Below are positions 25,827 to 35,091 of a stretch of DNA of 64,000 nt, in pieces. The notes beneath the pieces are model-generated. The model did not search any database, was not told the DNA's origin, and saw only the letters and a list, made by a program, of their open reading frames with translations. The translations under genes were made by a program, and so were the position numbers. Source of the DNA: Colwellia sp. (GTDB lineage Bacteria; Pseudomonadota; Gammaproteobacteria; Enterobacterales; Alteromonadaceae); assembly GCF_013214175.1 (NCBI RefSeq), contig NZ_JABSPA010000003.1, positions 124,001 to 188,000 on the forward strand, read 5' to 3'. The stretch's first letter is position 1. Each line of letters begins with the position of its first letter.

Positions 25827-28295
25827 ATGAATAATAATTTCAGCAAACACCATAAAATTATTGAGAATTTCCGTGGTGAAGTGAACAAGCAGAGTTTTGA
25901 AGCTAGCTTCAGTGCCATAACTGGACACCTCACCAAAAATGAAAGTTTTTTATTGAAAATGGAATTAAAGCGTTTAGCGGGCGCTTGTACACGAGCCATA
26001 GATCTACGTGGCTTGGTTGACGGTGAATGTCAGTTATTTGACTATCAAGGCCAAACACACTTTTTGGATGAGATTGCCGTGGCCGCGTTTCAGGAAAATA
26101 TTGCCATTTATGGCGGTTATACTTTTGGCGTCTATGAATCAGTAAAAGATGCCGAAAATAGTTTTCGTAATATCTATCAAAATGAACAAGGTAATTCGAC
26201 TACAGTTGAGGGTAAAAGTCTCAATAAAAAATCATCAGTAGAAAAGCTACAATATCCTGCCAAATTGCAACTTTTGGCCAATTACCCTAATCGCTCAGAA
26301 GAGCGGATGAATTTCGCTATTGCCATTACGTTAACCTTAGAGAATAAGCAACAAGTGACCACGAGCAGCATCGATTTAAGTGTCGAGGGCATTAAGTTTA
26401 AACTGATTAATGAAGCGACTCTATTTAAGGGCGAGCAAGTAACCATTGCCTTTACCGGCTTAGAGCAAGAGTTTCAATTTAATAAAAACAGTTTTTTTTC
26501 TTTTAAAGTTAAAAATACTTTACGTGATTCAGCCACCCAGCTTATTGGTTGTCAACGTATCGATATTCCTGAGGGTGACGACTTCTCACGCTTTCTTGCC
26601 AGTTATATCCAAGGAAATAAACGCCGTTATAAAATTAACTTAGATAATAGCTTAGCGGCGTTACAAGCGAGAAGTCATGAGCAATTCACCTTAGTTAAAT
26701 TAAATGAATTGGTTGTATTTATGCAAAGTGCTAATGGTCGTGCTGAAGGTCTTGCGCCTCGTTATGCGCTTACCACTAAAAATAATCAAAAGGTATATCA
26801 CTATTGGCGCGATGATAAACATAATTCGACTTTGCATTACCTTATTAATGATGAACGACTTGAGCGTCTACAGACTTTAGCGCATCAAAATAAGAGTTTA
26901 TTAGTTTTTAGTTTCATTCATCAACACAAAGGTCGTAAGTTTTTCTATACCCTAGATGAAGAACAGCTTAAGCATGACAAGAGCTTTTTTAAGCAATTTA
27001 TAGCCTTTGCTGCCAGCAAGAGCTCTTTTGCCATTACCGAATTAAAGTACCAGCAGGTAAGTGCTGAGCAAGCTTATTCACCGTTTACCTTATCAAGTGT
27101 TATGAGCAAGCAGCAAAGTTACTTAAATCCACCGTTAACTGATGACGTTAACGGCATTTTGGCGAATATACCTTGTTTAGTAACGGTAACCGATATCACT
27201 AGCGCTAGTGATATTAGTGAGTATCAAGCATTAGGCTATAAAGGTGTCGACCTAGAACGGCTGAAAAGTTATGGTCATAAGTATGGCGATAAGAACAATT
27301 TAGTTGATGAAATCACGTTAAGTTATGGTCATCAACGTCAAGAAATGCGCTTTAAATATCAGACGCCTGTTGACATTGAGTGCGCTGAAGTAACTTGGTC
27401 GGGACAATCGGTAGACTTTTCTGTATCGGGCTTAAAAGTAGATTTAGCAGAGCCAGCCTTGTTGTCACAGGGGGATGTAGTTTATTTAACTTTTCCTCAA
27501 TTGCAAAAAATAACCTCAGCATTTGACCTCAAACAATTGCCTTATAAGGTAATGCGGATCAGCAAAGATAAAACCGTGGTAAACCTTCGGGTGTCGGTTA
27601 AAGAACACCAACATATCGGTCGATCATTTTTTAAGTTATTAATTGATAAGAATAAAAGTAAGTTGACGCCTGATGAATATGCGATGTTAACTCCTGGTTT
27701 ATCTGGCGCTTTGAGGACCTTGTATGCGGTGAATATGACGATACCAACAGTCATGGTGCAATCAAGTGGCAGTCGTTATAAACTAGAAACCTTAGTTACC
27801 GGTCAGTACGCTAATCAAAGCCATAAAAGTTTATTATCAGCCATGCTGCGATTAAGTGATCGTCACGGCTATTATAATTTGTATCCTGTGCTCGGCAATT
27901 TGCATGTTAGTAGTTTACTTGAACATCAGATGAGGAAACTACTGGCCAGTGATGTTGCGGTCAGTGAAGTTATTTATATTGCCATCAATTCAAGTATTAC
28001 TGATATTGATAAGTCGGTAACGATAAAGCAGGTAAGTGAACTAGAGAGCCTTGAGCTAAGAAAGCTTTTTATTAAAAAAGCGTTAAAGCAGGGACAGTTT
28101 TACGCCTTACAGTTAAAACTGTCACGCAGCGATGCCGCAAATATGGATCATTTAACTCCAGAGCTGACTTATATTGGCGTTTATGCGATACATAGAAGTA
28201 AGCAACTTGAGCAAGAAATGTATAGTGTTGCTGGTCTTGTTCAGTTAGTTGATGTCACCGAAGAAACATTGTTGAGATACGAATTAAACAAGTAA
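25827..28295 (+). CDS. Large protein with two PilZ domains
   Basis: 822 residues from the ATG at 25827; a GTG at 25785 would add 14 residues and has no better ribosome-binding site. Two regions have the full c-di-GMP signature of an RxxxR followed by (D/N)xSxxG: R156SEER160 with DLSVEG (183-188), and R504QEMR508 with DFSVSG (530-535). The parts between and after them are not recognised. No membrane segment or export signal was seen, so it is probably a cytoplasmic c-di-GMP receptor that could link to motility or surface attachment. It stands alone between radA (divergent) and a cloverleaf-like repeat. Confidence 0.8.
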   Translation: MNNNFSKHHKIIENFRGEVNKQSFEASFSAITGHLTKNESFLLKMELKRLAGACTRAIDLRGLVDGECQLFDYQGQTHFLDEIAVAAFQENIAIYGGYTFGVYESVKDAENSFRNIYQNEQGNSTTVEGKSLNKKSSVEKLQYPAKLQLLANYPNRSEERMNFAIAITLTLENKQQVTTSSIDLSVEGIKFKLINEATLFKGEQVTIAFTGLEQEFQFNKNSFFSFKVKNTLRDSATQLIGCQRIDIPEGDDFSRFLASYIQGNKRRYKINLDNSLAALQARSHEQFTLVKLNELVVFMQSANGRAEGLAPRYALTTKNNQKVYHYWRDDKHNSTLHYLINDERLERLQTLAHQNKSLLVFSFIHQHKGRKFFYTLDEEQLKHDKSFFKQFIAFAASKSSFAITELKYQQVSAEQAYSPFTLSSVMSKQQSYLNPPLTDDVNGILANIPCLVTVTDITSASDISEYQALGYKGVDLERLKSYGHKYGDKNNLVDEITLSYGHQRQEMRFKYQTPVDIECAEVTWSGQSVDFSVSGLKVDLAEPALLSQGDVVYLTFPQLQKITSAFDLKQLPYKVMRISKDKTVVNLRVSVKEHQHIGRSFFKLLIDKNKSKLTPDEYAMLTPGLSGALRTLYAVNMTIPTVMVQSSGSRYKLETLVTGQYANQSHKSLLSAMLRLSDRHGYYNLYPVLGNLHVSSLLEHQMRKLLASDVAVSEVIYIAINSSITDIDKSVTIKQVSELESLELRKLFIKKALKQGQFYALQLKLSRSDAANMDHLTPELTYIGVYAIHRSKQLEQEMYSVAGLVQLVDVTEETLLRYELNK

Positions 28296-28367
28296 TCGGT
28301 GACTCGCTATAACTGTTGCTACTGGTTTTATCTAGGACTGCTTTTTAAATTTCAGCCCAATGCTATG

Positions 28368-28631
28368 TATACCCGTTACCATTCAAAGTACTCGATTTCA
28401 GTGGGAATTTAAATGACTTTAGGCAAGGAGAATAACGTAAACATAGTCACTCTATATTTTTGTTCTTTAATGCGGAATAAAGTCATTTAAAACCCATCGC
28501 AGAAGTGCTTGAGCAACATCACTTCATCGTTACATCAATTTGAAATGGAATAACCATGGCTACATTGATATGCCTTGAATTGAAATTGCTCAAGCACTCT
28601 GAAACATGCATATTGAATGGTAACGGGTATA
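28368..28631. repeat. Cloverleaf-like palindromic element, copy 2
   Basis: 264 bases between the PilZ gene and chrA. The 19-base ends are perfect inverted repeats (TATACCCGTTACCATTCAA at 28368-28386 and its complement at 28613-28631). Inner stems are AAATGACTTTA (28411-28421) with TAAAGTCATTT (28488-28498), and TGCTTGAGCAA (28506-28516) with TTGCTCAAGCA (28586-28596). The sequence differs from copies 1 and 3, but the pairing layout is the same. Confidence 0.85.
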
Positions 28632-28659
28632 AGTCTTAATTTTTACATATATTAGGCCT

Positions 28660-29823
28660 TTAGAGAGCTATCGCATAACCAAAGGCAATAAAACCAGCGA
28701 CTACCGCCATTATGGGGATTCTCATGGTCCGCAGTGCAAAAAAGCCAACAATCACAGCGGCCATATCAACAGGGTTTACAATTGCCGTAGTAAATACCGG
28801 TTGATATAACGCCGAGATAAGTAAACCCACTACCGCGGCATTAATTCCCCAGACCGCACCCGCAACTTTAGGTTTTTCCGCTAACGACTCCCAGGCACTG
28901 TGAAAACCTAACACCAGTAAAAACCCGGGTAAAAAGATAGCGACCGTGGCAATTAATGCCCCGGTTAAGGGGGTATTAACCAGTAAGTCAGCACCTAAAA
29001 AAGCAGACAATGAAAACATAGGTCCAGGTACCGCTTGTGCTGCGGCATAACCTAATAAGAAACGATCGGTATCAATAGCCTCACCTAATGCTTGTTGCAG
29101 TATAGGTAATACCACGTGACCGCCACCAAAGACTAAACTACCTGACTGATAGAAATCAGCAAAAAGCGTTAACCATAGCGGTGATTGAGTGAATAACGGT
29201 AGTCCGGAAAATAACGCCGCAAAGATAATCAATGGTAAATAGTGTATTTTCCCCTGCGCTTTTCTTGGGGGCATTGCCGCTGATATTACCTCAGTTGGTT
29301 TTCTGATGAGAATGCCAACAATCCCAGCGGCGATGAGCACCGACATTTGTATGAATAAACTTGGCGCAATCAACAATACTACAGCGGTTGCCATACAAAT
29401 AATGGCGCTATTACGCTCTTTGCAAAAAGCTTTATACATATTTAATATCGCGTCAGCTACCACGACCACAGCTAATAATTTCAAACCATGGGTGACACCA
29501 ACTAACCATGGCGTATCTTGAGCCTGATTGGTGGTCGCAAGTATATATAGCAATAAAAAAGAAGGAGAGGTGAAGGCAATAAATGCGGTAAAAGCACCGA
29601 TAATACCGGCATGTCGTAAGCCAATGGCAAAACCAATTTGACTTGAGCCTGGACCCGGTAAAAACTGACTTAATGAAATTAAGCGTGCATAGCTTTCGCT
29701 ATCTATCCATTGCAATTTTTGTACGAATGTTCTTTCGAAATAACCTATGTGGGCAGCAGGACCACCAAAACTGATCCAGCCTAAGGTAAAAAACTGCCAA
29801 AAGACTTGCCAAATTTTCATCAT
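28660..29823 (-). CDS. chrA: Chromate transporter ChrA family
   Basis: 387 residues with about ten to twelve hydrophobic segments in two homologous CHR halves. The first has SFGGPAAHIGYFER and FLPGPGSSQIG; the second has VFGGGHVVLPILQQ and AVPGPMFSLSAFLGA. The family exports chromate from the cytoplasm, driven by the membrane potential. Whether this single gene confers resistance cannot be told from sequence. It stands alone, with no chrB regulator nearby. Confidence 0.92.
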   Translation of the reverse strand: MMKIWQVFWQFFTLGWISFGGPAAHIGYFERTFVQKLQWIDSESYARLISLSQFLPGPGSSQIGFAIGLRHAGIIGAFTAFIAFTSPSFLLLYILATTNQAQDTPWLVGVTHGLKLLAVVVVADAILNMYKAFCKERNSAIICMATAVVLLIAPSLFIQMSVLIAAGIVGILIRKPTEVISAAMPPRKAQGKIHYLPLIIFAALFSGLPLFTQSPLWLTLFADFYQSGSLVFGGGHVVLPILQQALGEAIDTDRFLLGYAAAQAVPGPMFSLSAFLGADLLVNTPLTGALIATVAIFLPGFLLVLGFHSAWESLAEKPKVAGAVWGINAAVVGLLISALYQPVFTTAIVNPVDMAAVIVGFFALRTMRIPIMAVVAGFIAFGYAIAL

Positions 29824-30065
29824 TATTTTACCTAACTGTTATGAACTATTTATTTATCGTGACTATTATATTTCAGTTTTATTACCGTAAAATGACACAC
29901 CATAGCGGTAAACTAGTTTAATAAATAAGATGAATAGAAAATAAGGTACAGGGTTTATCTTTGTCTCAGACTGGTAAGCCGTTATGTAAGTCGTCAGGCT
30001 AGGCTATTCACAATATATGATTTAGCTGTATGAATTGGTGGTATGAATAGGACGTTTCATAATAG

Positions 30066-30113
30066 AAAAAGCCTAAACTCGATAGCTGTTATAGCTTAGG
30101 TTTAGGCTTTTTA
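30066..30113 (-). terminator. Terminator of serB
   Basis: AAAAAGCCTAAAC and GTTTAGGCTTTTT form the stem, with a partly paired loop. It lies downstream of serB on the minus strand; the rest of the 29824-30164 gap shows nothing. Confidence 0.8.
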
Positions 30114-30164
30114 CTTTTTATTTCTTACTTTGAGCAGTTAACTGTTATCGGCTAGTTGAGCTAA

Positions 30165-31175
30165 TTAGCTTAACCAATGTAAAAGGCAATCTAAACCCTG
30201 CACGTTAATGCTACTGTCTGCCTGCGCTAAGACAATCGGTTTAGCATGAAAAGCAACACCAAAACTTGCTGCAGCCATCATCACCAGATCGTTAGCACCA
30301 TCACCCATAGCAACCGTTTGATTGTGAGGAATGTGATATTCTTTGCTCAGAATAGCGAGAGAGTCGGCTTTTACTTGTGCATCGACTACATCACCTAATA
30401 CTTTGCCGGTAAGTTTGCCATCTATAATTTCTAGGGTATTGGCAAAAGCTGCATCCAATTCTAAAGAGTCTTTAAGGTGGTCAGCAAAATAAGTAAAGCC
30501 GCCAGAAGCGATGGCTATGCGCCAATTGTGCTTTTTAAGTTCTCTAATTAATGGCTTTAAGCCTGCCATAAGAGGAATGTCTTTGGCTACATCGCTTAAT
30601 ATGCTTTGTGGTGAATTTGCTAATGTCGCTACACGTTGATGTAAGCTTTGGGCAAAATCGAGTTCACCTAACATAGCGCGTTCGGTTACTTCTGCCACTT
30701 CTTCACCAACACCGGCTAGTTTAGCTATTTCATCAATACATTCAATTTCTATGGTGGTTGAGTCCATATCCATCACTAACAGACCGGGTTCACTTAAGGT
30801 CGGTACTTGTGTTAATAAAGCGGCTTCAATTTTATTTGCTAAAGCAAAGTCAGCTAGCGCTTTACGTGCTTGCATAAAGTCGCTACAGCTCACTTGAAAA
30901 CGGCAGCTGGTTTGATTATTACGGTGATTAATAGCGGTTAATGTGGTGATTTTTAACTGAACTTGGTTTTGTAATGCTAACAGCTGAGCTAGGGGCAGTT
31001 GTTGAAATACCACTAATTCAATCTTATCTTGCGCTGCACTTGTTTCAAGCGGATGTTCATCAAGGTCAAGAGTCTGCTCTGATAAGCTAAAGGTGACGGG
31101 TAATTGCTTACCTGCTAGATTTTGGACTAAATACTGTTCAAGGGACAGGGATAATATATTGGCGATAAAAGACAC
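30165..31175 (-). CDS. serB: Phosphoserine phosphatase
   Basis: 336 residues. A divergent N-terminal regulatory domain (1-125) is followed by a HAD phosphatase core with the nucleophile motif DMDSTTIEIECIDEIA, the SGGFTYFAD segment (motif II) and MGDGANDLVMMAAA (motif IV). It makes serine from phosphoserine, the last step of serine synthesis, and so supplies cysE and metabolic glycine. It is divergent from ytjB, the same arrangement as in enterobacteria. Confidence 0.95.
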   Translation of the reverse strand: MSFIANILSLSLEQYLVQNLAGKQLPVTFSLSEQTLDLDEHPLETSAAQDKIELVVFQQLPLAQLLALQNQVQLKITTLTAINHRNNQTSCRFQVSCSDFMQARKALADFALANKIEAALLTQVPTLSEPGLLVMDMDSTTIEIECIDEIAKLAGVGEEVAEVTERAMLGELDFAQSLHQRVATLANSPQSILSDVAKDIPLMAGLKPLIRELKKHNWRIAIASGGFTYFADHLKDSLELDAAFANTLEIIDGKLTGKVLGDVVDAQVKADSLAILSKEYHIPHNQTVAMGDGANDLVMMAAASFGVAFHAKPIVLAQADSSINVQGLDCLLHWLS

Positions 31176-31279
31176 GTTAACTCTCTAGGGTATTGGTATA
31201 TAAATATTAAACTTCACATCAGTTAGTATTCTAACTATAGTGAGACTATTAATGCGCTAAAATAGTCACCTGTGTTTTT

Positions 31280-31966
31280 ATGAAGCAAGCCGAACAGCCT
31301 TTATACCCTAAATTATCGTCGATTTATAATAAAATTCTGCAATTAGCTAGTGCTATTTCGCTTATCATAGTGCTGATCAGTATCTTGCAGTCTACCGGGG
31401 TGAAAAATAGTAACAATTTAACCGAGCATTTTAATTTTATTGCCAAGCAGCAATTACACCAAGCCATTGTTGGTGTCACCGTACTACTTGAGCAAGAGCA
31501 TAAAAATAACATTGAGAAAAAAGCTTTATTACAACGCTACCTTGATGGTTTGGCAAAAGTTAACTTTGTTAAACAGGCACATTTATATGATGCTACTGGC
31601 ATGTTATTAGTTGCTAGCACATCGGTAGAAATAGATAAGCGCGGTAATGAAATAGCTCGTCCTAAAGCCAAAAGTATTAACGATCTTTATGGCATATCAC
31701 CACACCAACGCAACTTAAGCGATAAGTTAACACCTTTTGTTGAAGAAGTTCGCCATAGTGATGCAAGCAGTTATAAACTGCATGGTTACTTACGTTTTAC
31801 TATCGAACCGTCTTATTTAACCAGTATATTAGCGCAAGCGGATGAAGAGCAGCAGTCATTACAACGATTAATGCTGTTAGTGGCAGGTGTTGTTGGCTTT
31901 CTACTTACTCGCGGTTTAAACCGCTTTAGCAGACGAGGTTATCGACTAGCTTCAGAGTCGAAATAG
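31280..31966 (+). CDS. ytjB: YtjB/Smp family membrane protein
   Basis: 228 residues with a hydrophobic segment at about 18-38 and another at 198-213, flanking a periplasmic domain of about 150 residues, the layout of YtjB (Smp, also called AhpA). No biochemical role is established. The divergent pairing with serB, 104 bases apart, is conserved in gammaproteobacteria and is the main support for the name. Confidence 0.8.
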   Translation: MKQAEQPLYPKLSSIYNKILQLASAISLIIVLISILQSTGVKNSNNLTEHFNFIAKQQLHQAIVGVTVLLEQEHKNNIEKKALLQRYLDGLAKVNFVKQAHLYDATGMLLVASTSVEIDKRGNEIARPKAKSINDLYGISPHQRNLSDKLTPFVEEVRHSDASSYKLHGYLRFTIEPSYLTSILAQADEEQQSLQRLMLLVAGVVGFLLTRGLNRFSRRGYRLASESK

Positions 31967-31988
31967 ATGAGTTCAAAGCATGCCCTTA

Positions 31989-32828
31989 TTAAGTGAAGAA
32001 TACTTGCTCGACATTACGCTCACATTGACTGGCAATTTCCTCAGCACTCTCAGGCCTAATTGTCGTTAACAGCTCAAAAATTTTGATTAGATTAACTGGA
32101 GAGTTAGCTGGAGCAGGATGTTTTTCTTGTTTAGCCATTACCTCAAGACCCATTACCTCAGAGCTTAACGGCATCGATGGTGCATCCGTTTCTAATACTA
32201 AACTTGTCAATGGCAGACGTTTAAGGGTGTTGATGGTTTTTTTAGCGCGAGAATAACTGATAGTACTACCGACTCCGAGTTTAAAGCCTAAATCTAGGTA
32301 GCCTTTAGCCTGTTGGTAACTTCCTGAAAATCCATGAATGATACCCGCCTTGTTTAGCTGGTACCTCTTCAAAAATGGCATGTTCTTGTCGTGTGATTGC
32401 CTGTGATGAACTATTACCGGTAAGTCTTGCTGCTTAGCGAGGTTAAGCTGAAAATCAAAAAAATGTTGCTGCTTTGCTAATTCAGCTTCGGGATCATCAC
32501 TACGTTTAATAATGGCGCCGTCTAAACCAATTTCACCAATAGCGATAATTTCATTTTTCGACTGTGTTATTTTTTCAGTTAACAGTTCTAGGTGAGTATG
32601 ATTTAACTGCTGTAAAAACCACGGATGAATGCCTAAGCAGGGGTAAATACTAATAGGTTTGTTATGAAAGGTTTTGGCTAGGTTTAATACTTTATCAAAG
32701 TTATCAGGGGCTATGGCAGGAACGATAATTCGCTTAATTGCCAGTTTCGAGCATTGCTCTAGCAGGGCAGGTAGTTGTTCTTTAAAAGCGTTGTCATCAA
32801 GGTGGCAGTGACTATCAGTAAACTGCAT
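31989..32828 (-). CDS. TatD family metal-dependent hydrolase (YjjV-like)
   Basis: 279 residues with the TatD metal-binding opening DSHCHLDD, the IGEIGLDG segment carrying the bridging glutamate, VIVHHRQSHD, IIHGFSGS, and the final metal ligand in LETDAPSMP. Family members are DNases or other phosphoesterases. YjjV is the closest by length and neighbourhood. It ends 23 bases from ytjB, so the two genes are convergent. Confidence 0.9.
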   Translation of the reverse strand: MQFTDSHCHLDDNAFKEQLPALLEQCSKLAIKRIIVPAIAPDNFDKVLNLAKTFHNKPISIYPCLGIHPWFLQQLNHTHLELLTEKITQSKNEIIAIGEIGLDGAIIKRSDDPEAELAKQQHFFDFQLNLAKQQDLPVIVHHRQSHDKNMPFLKRYQLNKAGIIHGFSGSYQQAKGYLDLGFKLGVGSTISYSRAKKTINTLKRLPLTSLVLETDAPSMPLSSEVMGLEVMAKQEKHPAPANSPVNLIKIFELLTTIRPESAEEIASQCERNVEQVFFT

Positions 32829-32888
32829 TATTGCCTCTTAGTGTAGTTACTTGTAACTGTCTAATACTTTAGCTTAAAGCTATTTAGG

Positions 32889-32985
32889 TGTACCAATTTA
32901 TAACTAGTTAACGCAAGAGGAAGAAAAAAGCACGGAGCTGACGCTAGTCAGTGAGTACTTTTGACGAACCTATTACGTTAATTAG
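32889..32985 (-). repeat. Short hairpin repeat, copy 2 of 6
   Basis: The core reads GCACGGAGCTGAC-gcta-GTCAGTGAGTAC (32930-32957), in reverse orientation to copy 1. Here the inner pair changed from TTGAC/GTCAA to CTGAC/GTCAG, so pairing is kept. It lies between the tandem genes argS and tatD. Confidence 0.7.
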
Positions 32986-32992
32986 GACTAAA

Positions 32993-34765
32993 TTACATGC
33001 GATCCATTACTTCAATGCCTAATATATCCAGACCATGCTTTAAGGTGTCGGCGATAACTTTACATAAGGCTAAACGTGAAGCTTTAACTTCTTCGCTAAT
33101 ACCTTCTTTAAGAATAGGGCAGGCTTCATAAAAACTCATGTAAAGGCTAGCAAGCTCGTATAAATAATTACATAACAAGTTAGGAGTACATTCACTAATT
33201 ACCGCATCAATTACATCTTCAAGTTGCAACAACTTAAGCGCTAAGGCTTTTTCTTGCGGCTCGATAATCGTAATAGTAGCATTAGCTGGCAACGTACCGG
33301 CACTCGCTTGCGCTTTGTTAAAGATACTTTGAATACGCGAATAAGCATATTGTAAATAAGGTGCTGTAGCACCTTCAAAGCTCAACATAGTCTTCCAGTT
33401 GAAGATATAATCACTGGTACGGTTTTTAGATAAATCGGCAAATTTAACCGCGCCAATACCAACTTTATTTGATATTTCCGCTAAATCGACATCGCTAATC
33501 TCAGGGTTTTTCTCTTTGATTAATGCACTGGCACGGACTACTGCTTCATCAAGTAACTCTGCAAGTTTAATTGTGCCACCAGTACGGGTTTTAAATGGTT
33601 TGCCATCATCACCCATCATCATGCCAAACGGACAATGTTGATAACCAACATTTGTCGGTAAGAAGCCAGCTTTACGAGCAACAATTTCAACTTGCTTAAA
33701 ATGCAATCCTTGGCGTGCATCGGTGAAAATAATGATGCGATCAGCCGCTAACTTACCACTACGGTAACGACAGGCAGATAAATCGGTAGTGGCGTATAAG
33801 AAACCGCCTCCGGATTTCTGTACGATAAATACAGGTCTTTCGCCATCTTTATTAGCCATTTCATCAATGAAAACAACTTTAGCGCCTTGACTCTCTTCGG
33901 CAATCCCACTCGCCATAAGCTCATCAACTACCGTTGATAAATCGTCGTTATAAGCACTCTCGCCCATAATGTCAGAGCGCTTTAGTGAAACATTTAACTT
34001 AGCGTAGATTTCTTCACTGTGGGCAATGGAGATATCAATAAACTGTTGCCATAACTTGGCACTATCCGCATCGCCACTTTGCAGTTTAACTACATCAGCA
34101 CGTGCTCTATCGGCAAAACCCTCTTCGTTGTCAAAACGAACCTTTGCTTCACGATAAAAGTTTTCTAAATCGGCAAGGGCCGTTTCAGCCACTTCATCGG
34201 TAGCAAGTTTATCGCTTAAATGCGCGATTAACATACCAAATTGTGTGCCCCAATCACCCATGTGATTTTGACGAATAACTTTATCACCACGAAACTCTAG
34301 TGCGCGAACTACCGCATCACCAATAATGGTTGAACGTAAGTGACCTACATGCATTTCTTTAGCAAGGTTTGGAGCGCTGTAATCAACCACGACAGTTTGC
34401 TGTTTATCATCAGCGTTACCACTGGTATCGGCACTGCGTTGGCTAACGCCGATAAAAGCATCTTGAGCAACTGTATTTAGTTGCGCCGCTAACCAGTTTT
34501 CACATAAGTGAATATTGATAAAGCCAGGGCCAGCTAATTCTATTTTGCTAGCAATACCATCTAGGTTTAGCTCAGCAACAACTTTAGTGGCTAATTCTCG
34601 TGGATTAGTCTTAAGCTTTTTCGCTGCACCCATCACACCATTGGCTTGATAATCACCAAAGTTTGGACGGTTAGATAAACTAACCGCAGGGTTCGTGCCT
34701 TCAGGTAGGCCCGCAGCAACCATTGCTTGGCTGACTTTTGTGGATAATATTTCTTTAATATTCAT
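32993..34765 (-). CDS. argS: Arginyl-tRNA synthetase
   Basis: 590 residues, class I, full length. It has the HIGH-type signature HVGH (MHVGHLRSTIIGDAVV), the KMSKS-replacing segment GKPFKTRTGGTIKLAELLDEA split around 385-405, the N-terminal ArgRS additional domain (to about 100) and the C-terminal DALR anticodon-binding domain ending LDILGIEVMDRM. It charges tRNA-Arg. There are hairpin repeats on both sides. Confidence 0.97.
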   Translation of the reverse strand: MNIKEILSTKVSQAMVAAGLPEGTNPAVSLSNRPNFGDYQANGVMGAAKKLKTNPRELATKVVAELNLDGIASKIELAGPGFINIHLCENWLAAQLNTVAQDAFIGVSQRSADTSGNADDKQQTVVVDYSAPNLAKEMHVGHLRSTIIGDAVVRALEFRGDKVIRQNHMGDWGTQFGMLIAHLSDKLATDEVAETALADLENFYREAKVRFDNEEGFADRARADVVKLQSGDADSAKLWQQFIDISIAHSEEIYAKLNVSLKRSDIMGESAYNDDLSTVVDELMASGIAEESQGAKVVFIDEMANKDGERPVFIVQKSGGGFLYATTDLSACRYRSGKLAADRIIIFTDARQGLHFKQVEIVARKAGFLPTNVGYQHCPFGMMMGDDGKPFKTRTGGTIKLAELLDEAVVRASALIKEKNPEISDVDLAEISNKVGIGAVKFADLSKNRTSDYIFNWKTMLSFEGATAPYLQYAYSRIQSIFNKAQASAGTLPANATITIIEPQEKALALKLLQLEDVIDAVISECTPNLLCNYLYELASLYMSFYEACPILKEGISEEVKASRLALCKVIADTLKHGLDILGIEVMDRM

Positions 34766-34790
34766 TTAATAGACTCTTTATCATTGTTAT

Positions 34791-34864
34791 TTGGCTCAAT
34801 ACATTCATCAATCGTGCTCATTGACATGCGTCAACTCCGCGCGTTTTCTTCTGTCTTGAACCAA
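34791..34864 (+). repeat. Short hairpin repeat, copy 3 of 6
   Basis: The core GTGCTCATTGAC-atgc-GTCAACTCCGCGC lies at 34815-34843. Outer arms are TTGGCTCAA (34791) and TTGAACCAA (34856), one mismatch. It is about 30 bases upstream of argS. Confidence 0.8.
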
Positions 34865-34966
34865 CTAACTGCGATAAAGAAGCTATTACGCAGTTAGTGA
34901 TTTTATTTGTATTATTTCTGATGTTTTATTAATAACTTATCAAAAATATTTTAATACTTAGTGATC

Positions 34967-35091
34967 TTTGGCAAAGTAGTTTGCTTACTTTTACCAGGCG
35001 CTTGGTCATTTTTATAAAGGAGCTTAGTACACTAAGTGACTGCATAAAAATGATTAAGCAACGCCGTAAAATGACAAACTAGGAAGCCAAA
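34967..35091. repeat. Long imperfect palindrome ending at the prfC stop codon
   Basis: The 125-base block starts TTTGGC and ends GCCAAA. Nested pairings include TTTTAC/GTAAAA, GGCG/CGCC, CATTTTTAT/ATAAAAATG and a central ACTTAGTG-like hairpin CTTAGT/ACTAAG. It resembles a compound REP-type hairpin and abuts the end of prfC exactly. No second copy was noticed in the window. Confidence 0.65.
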
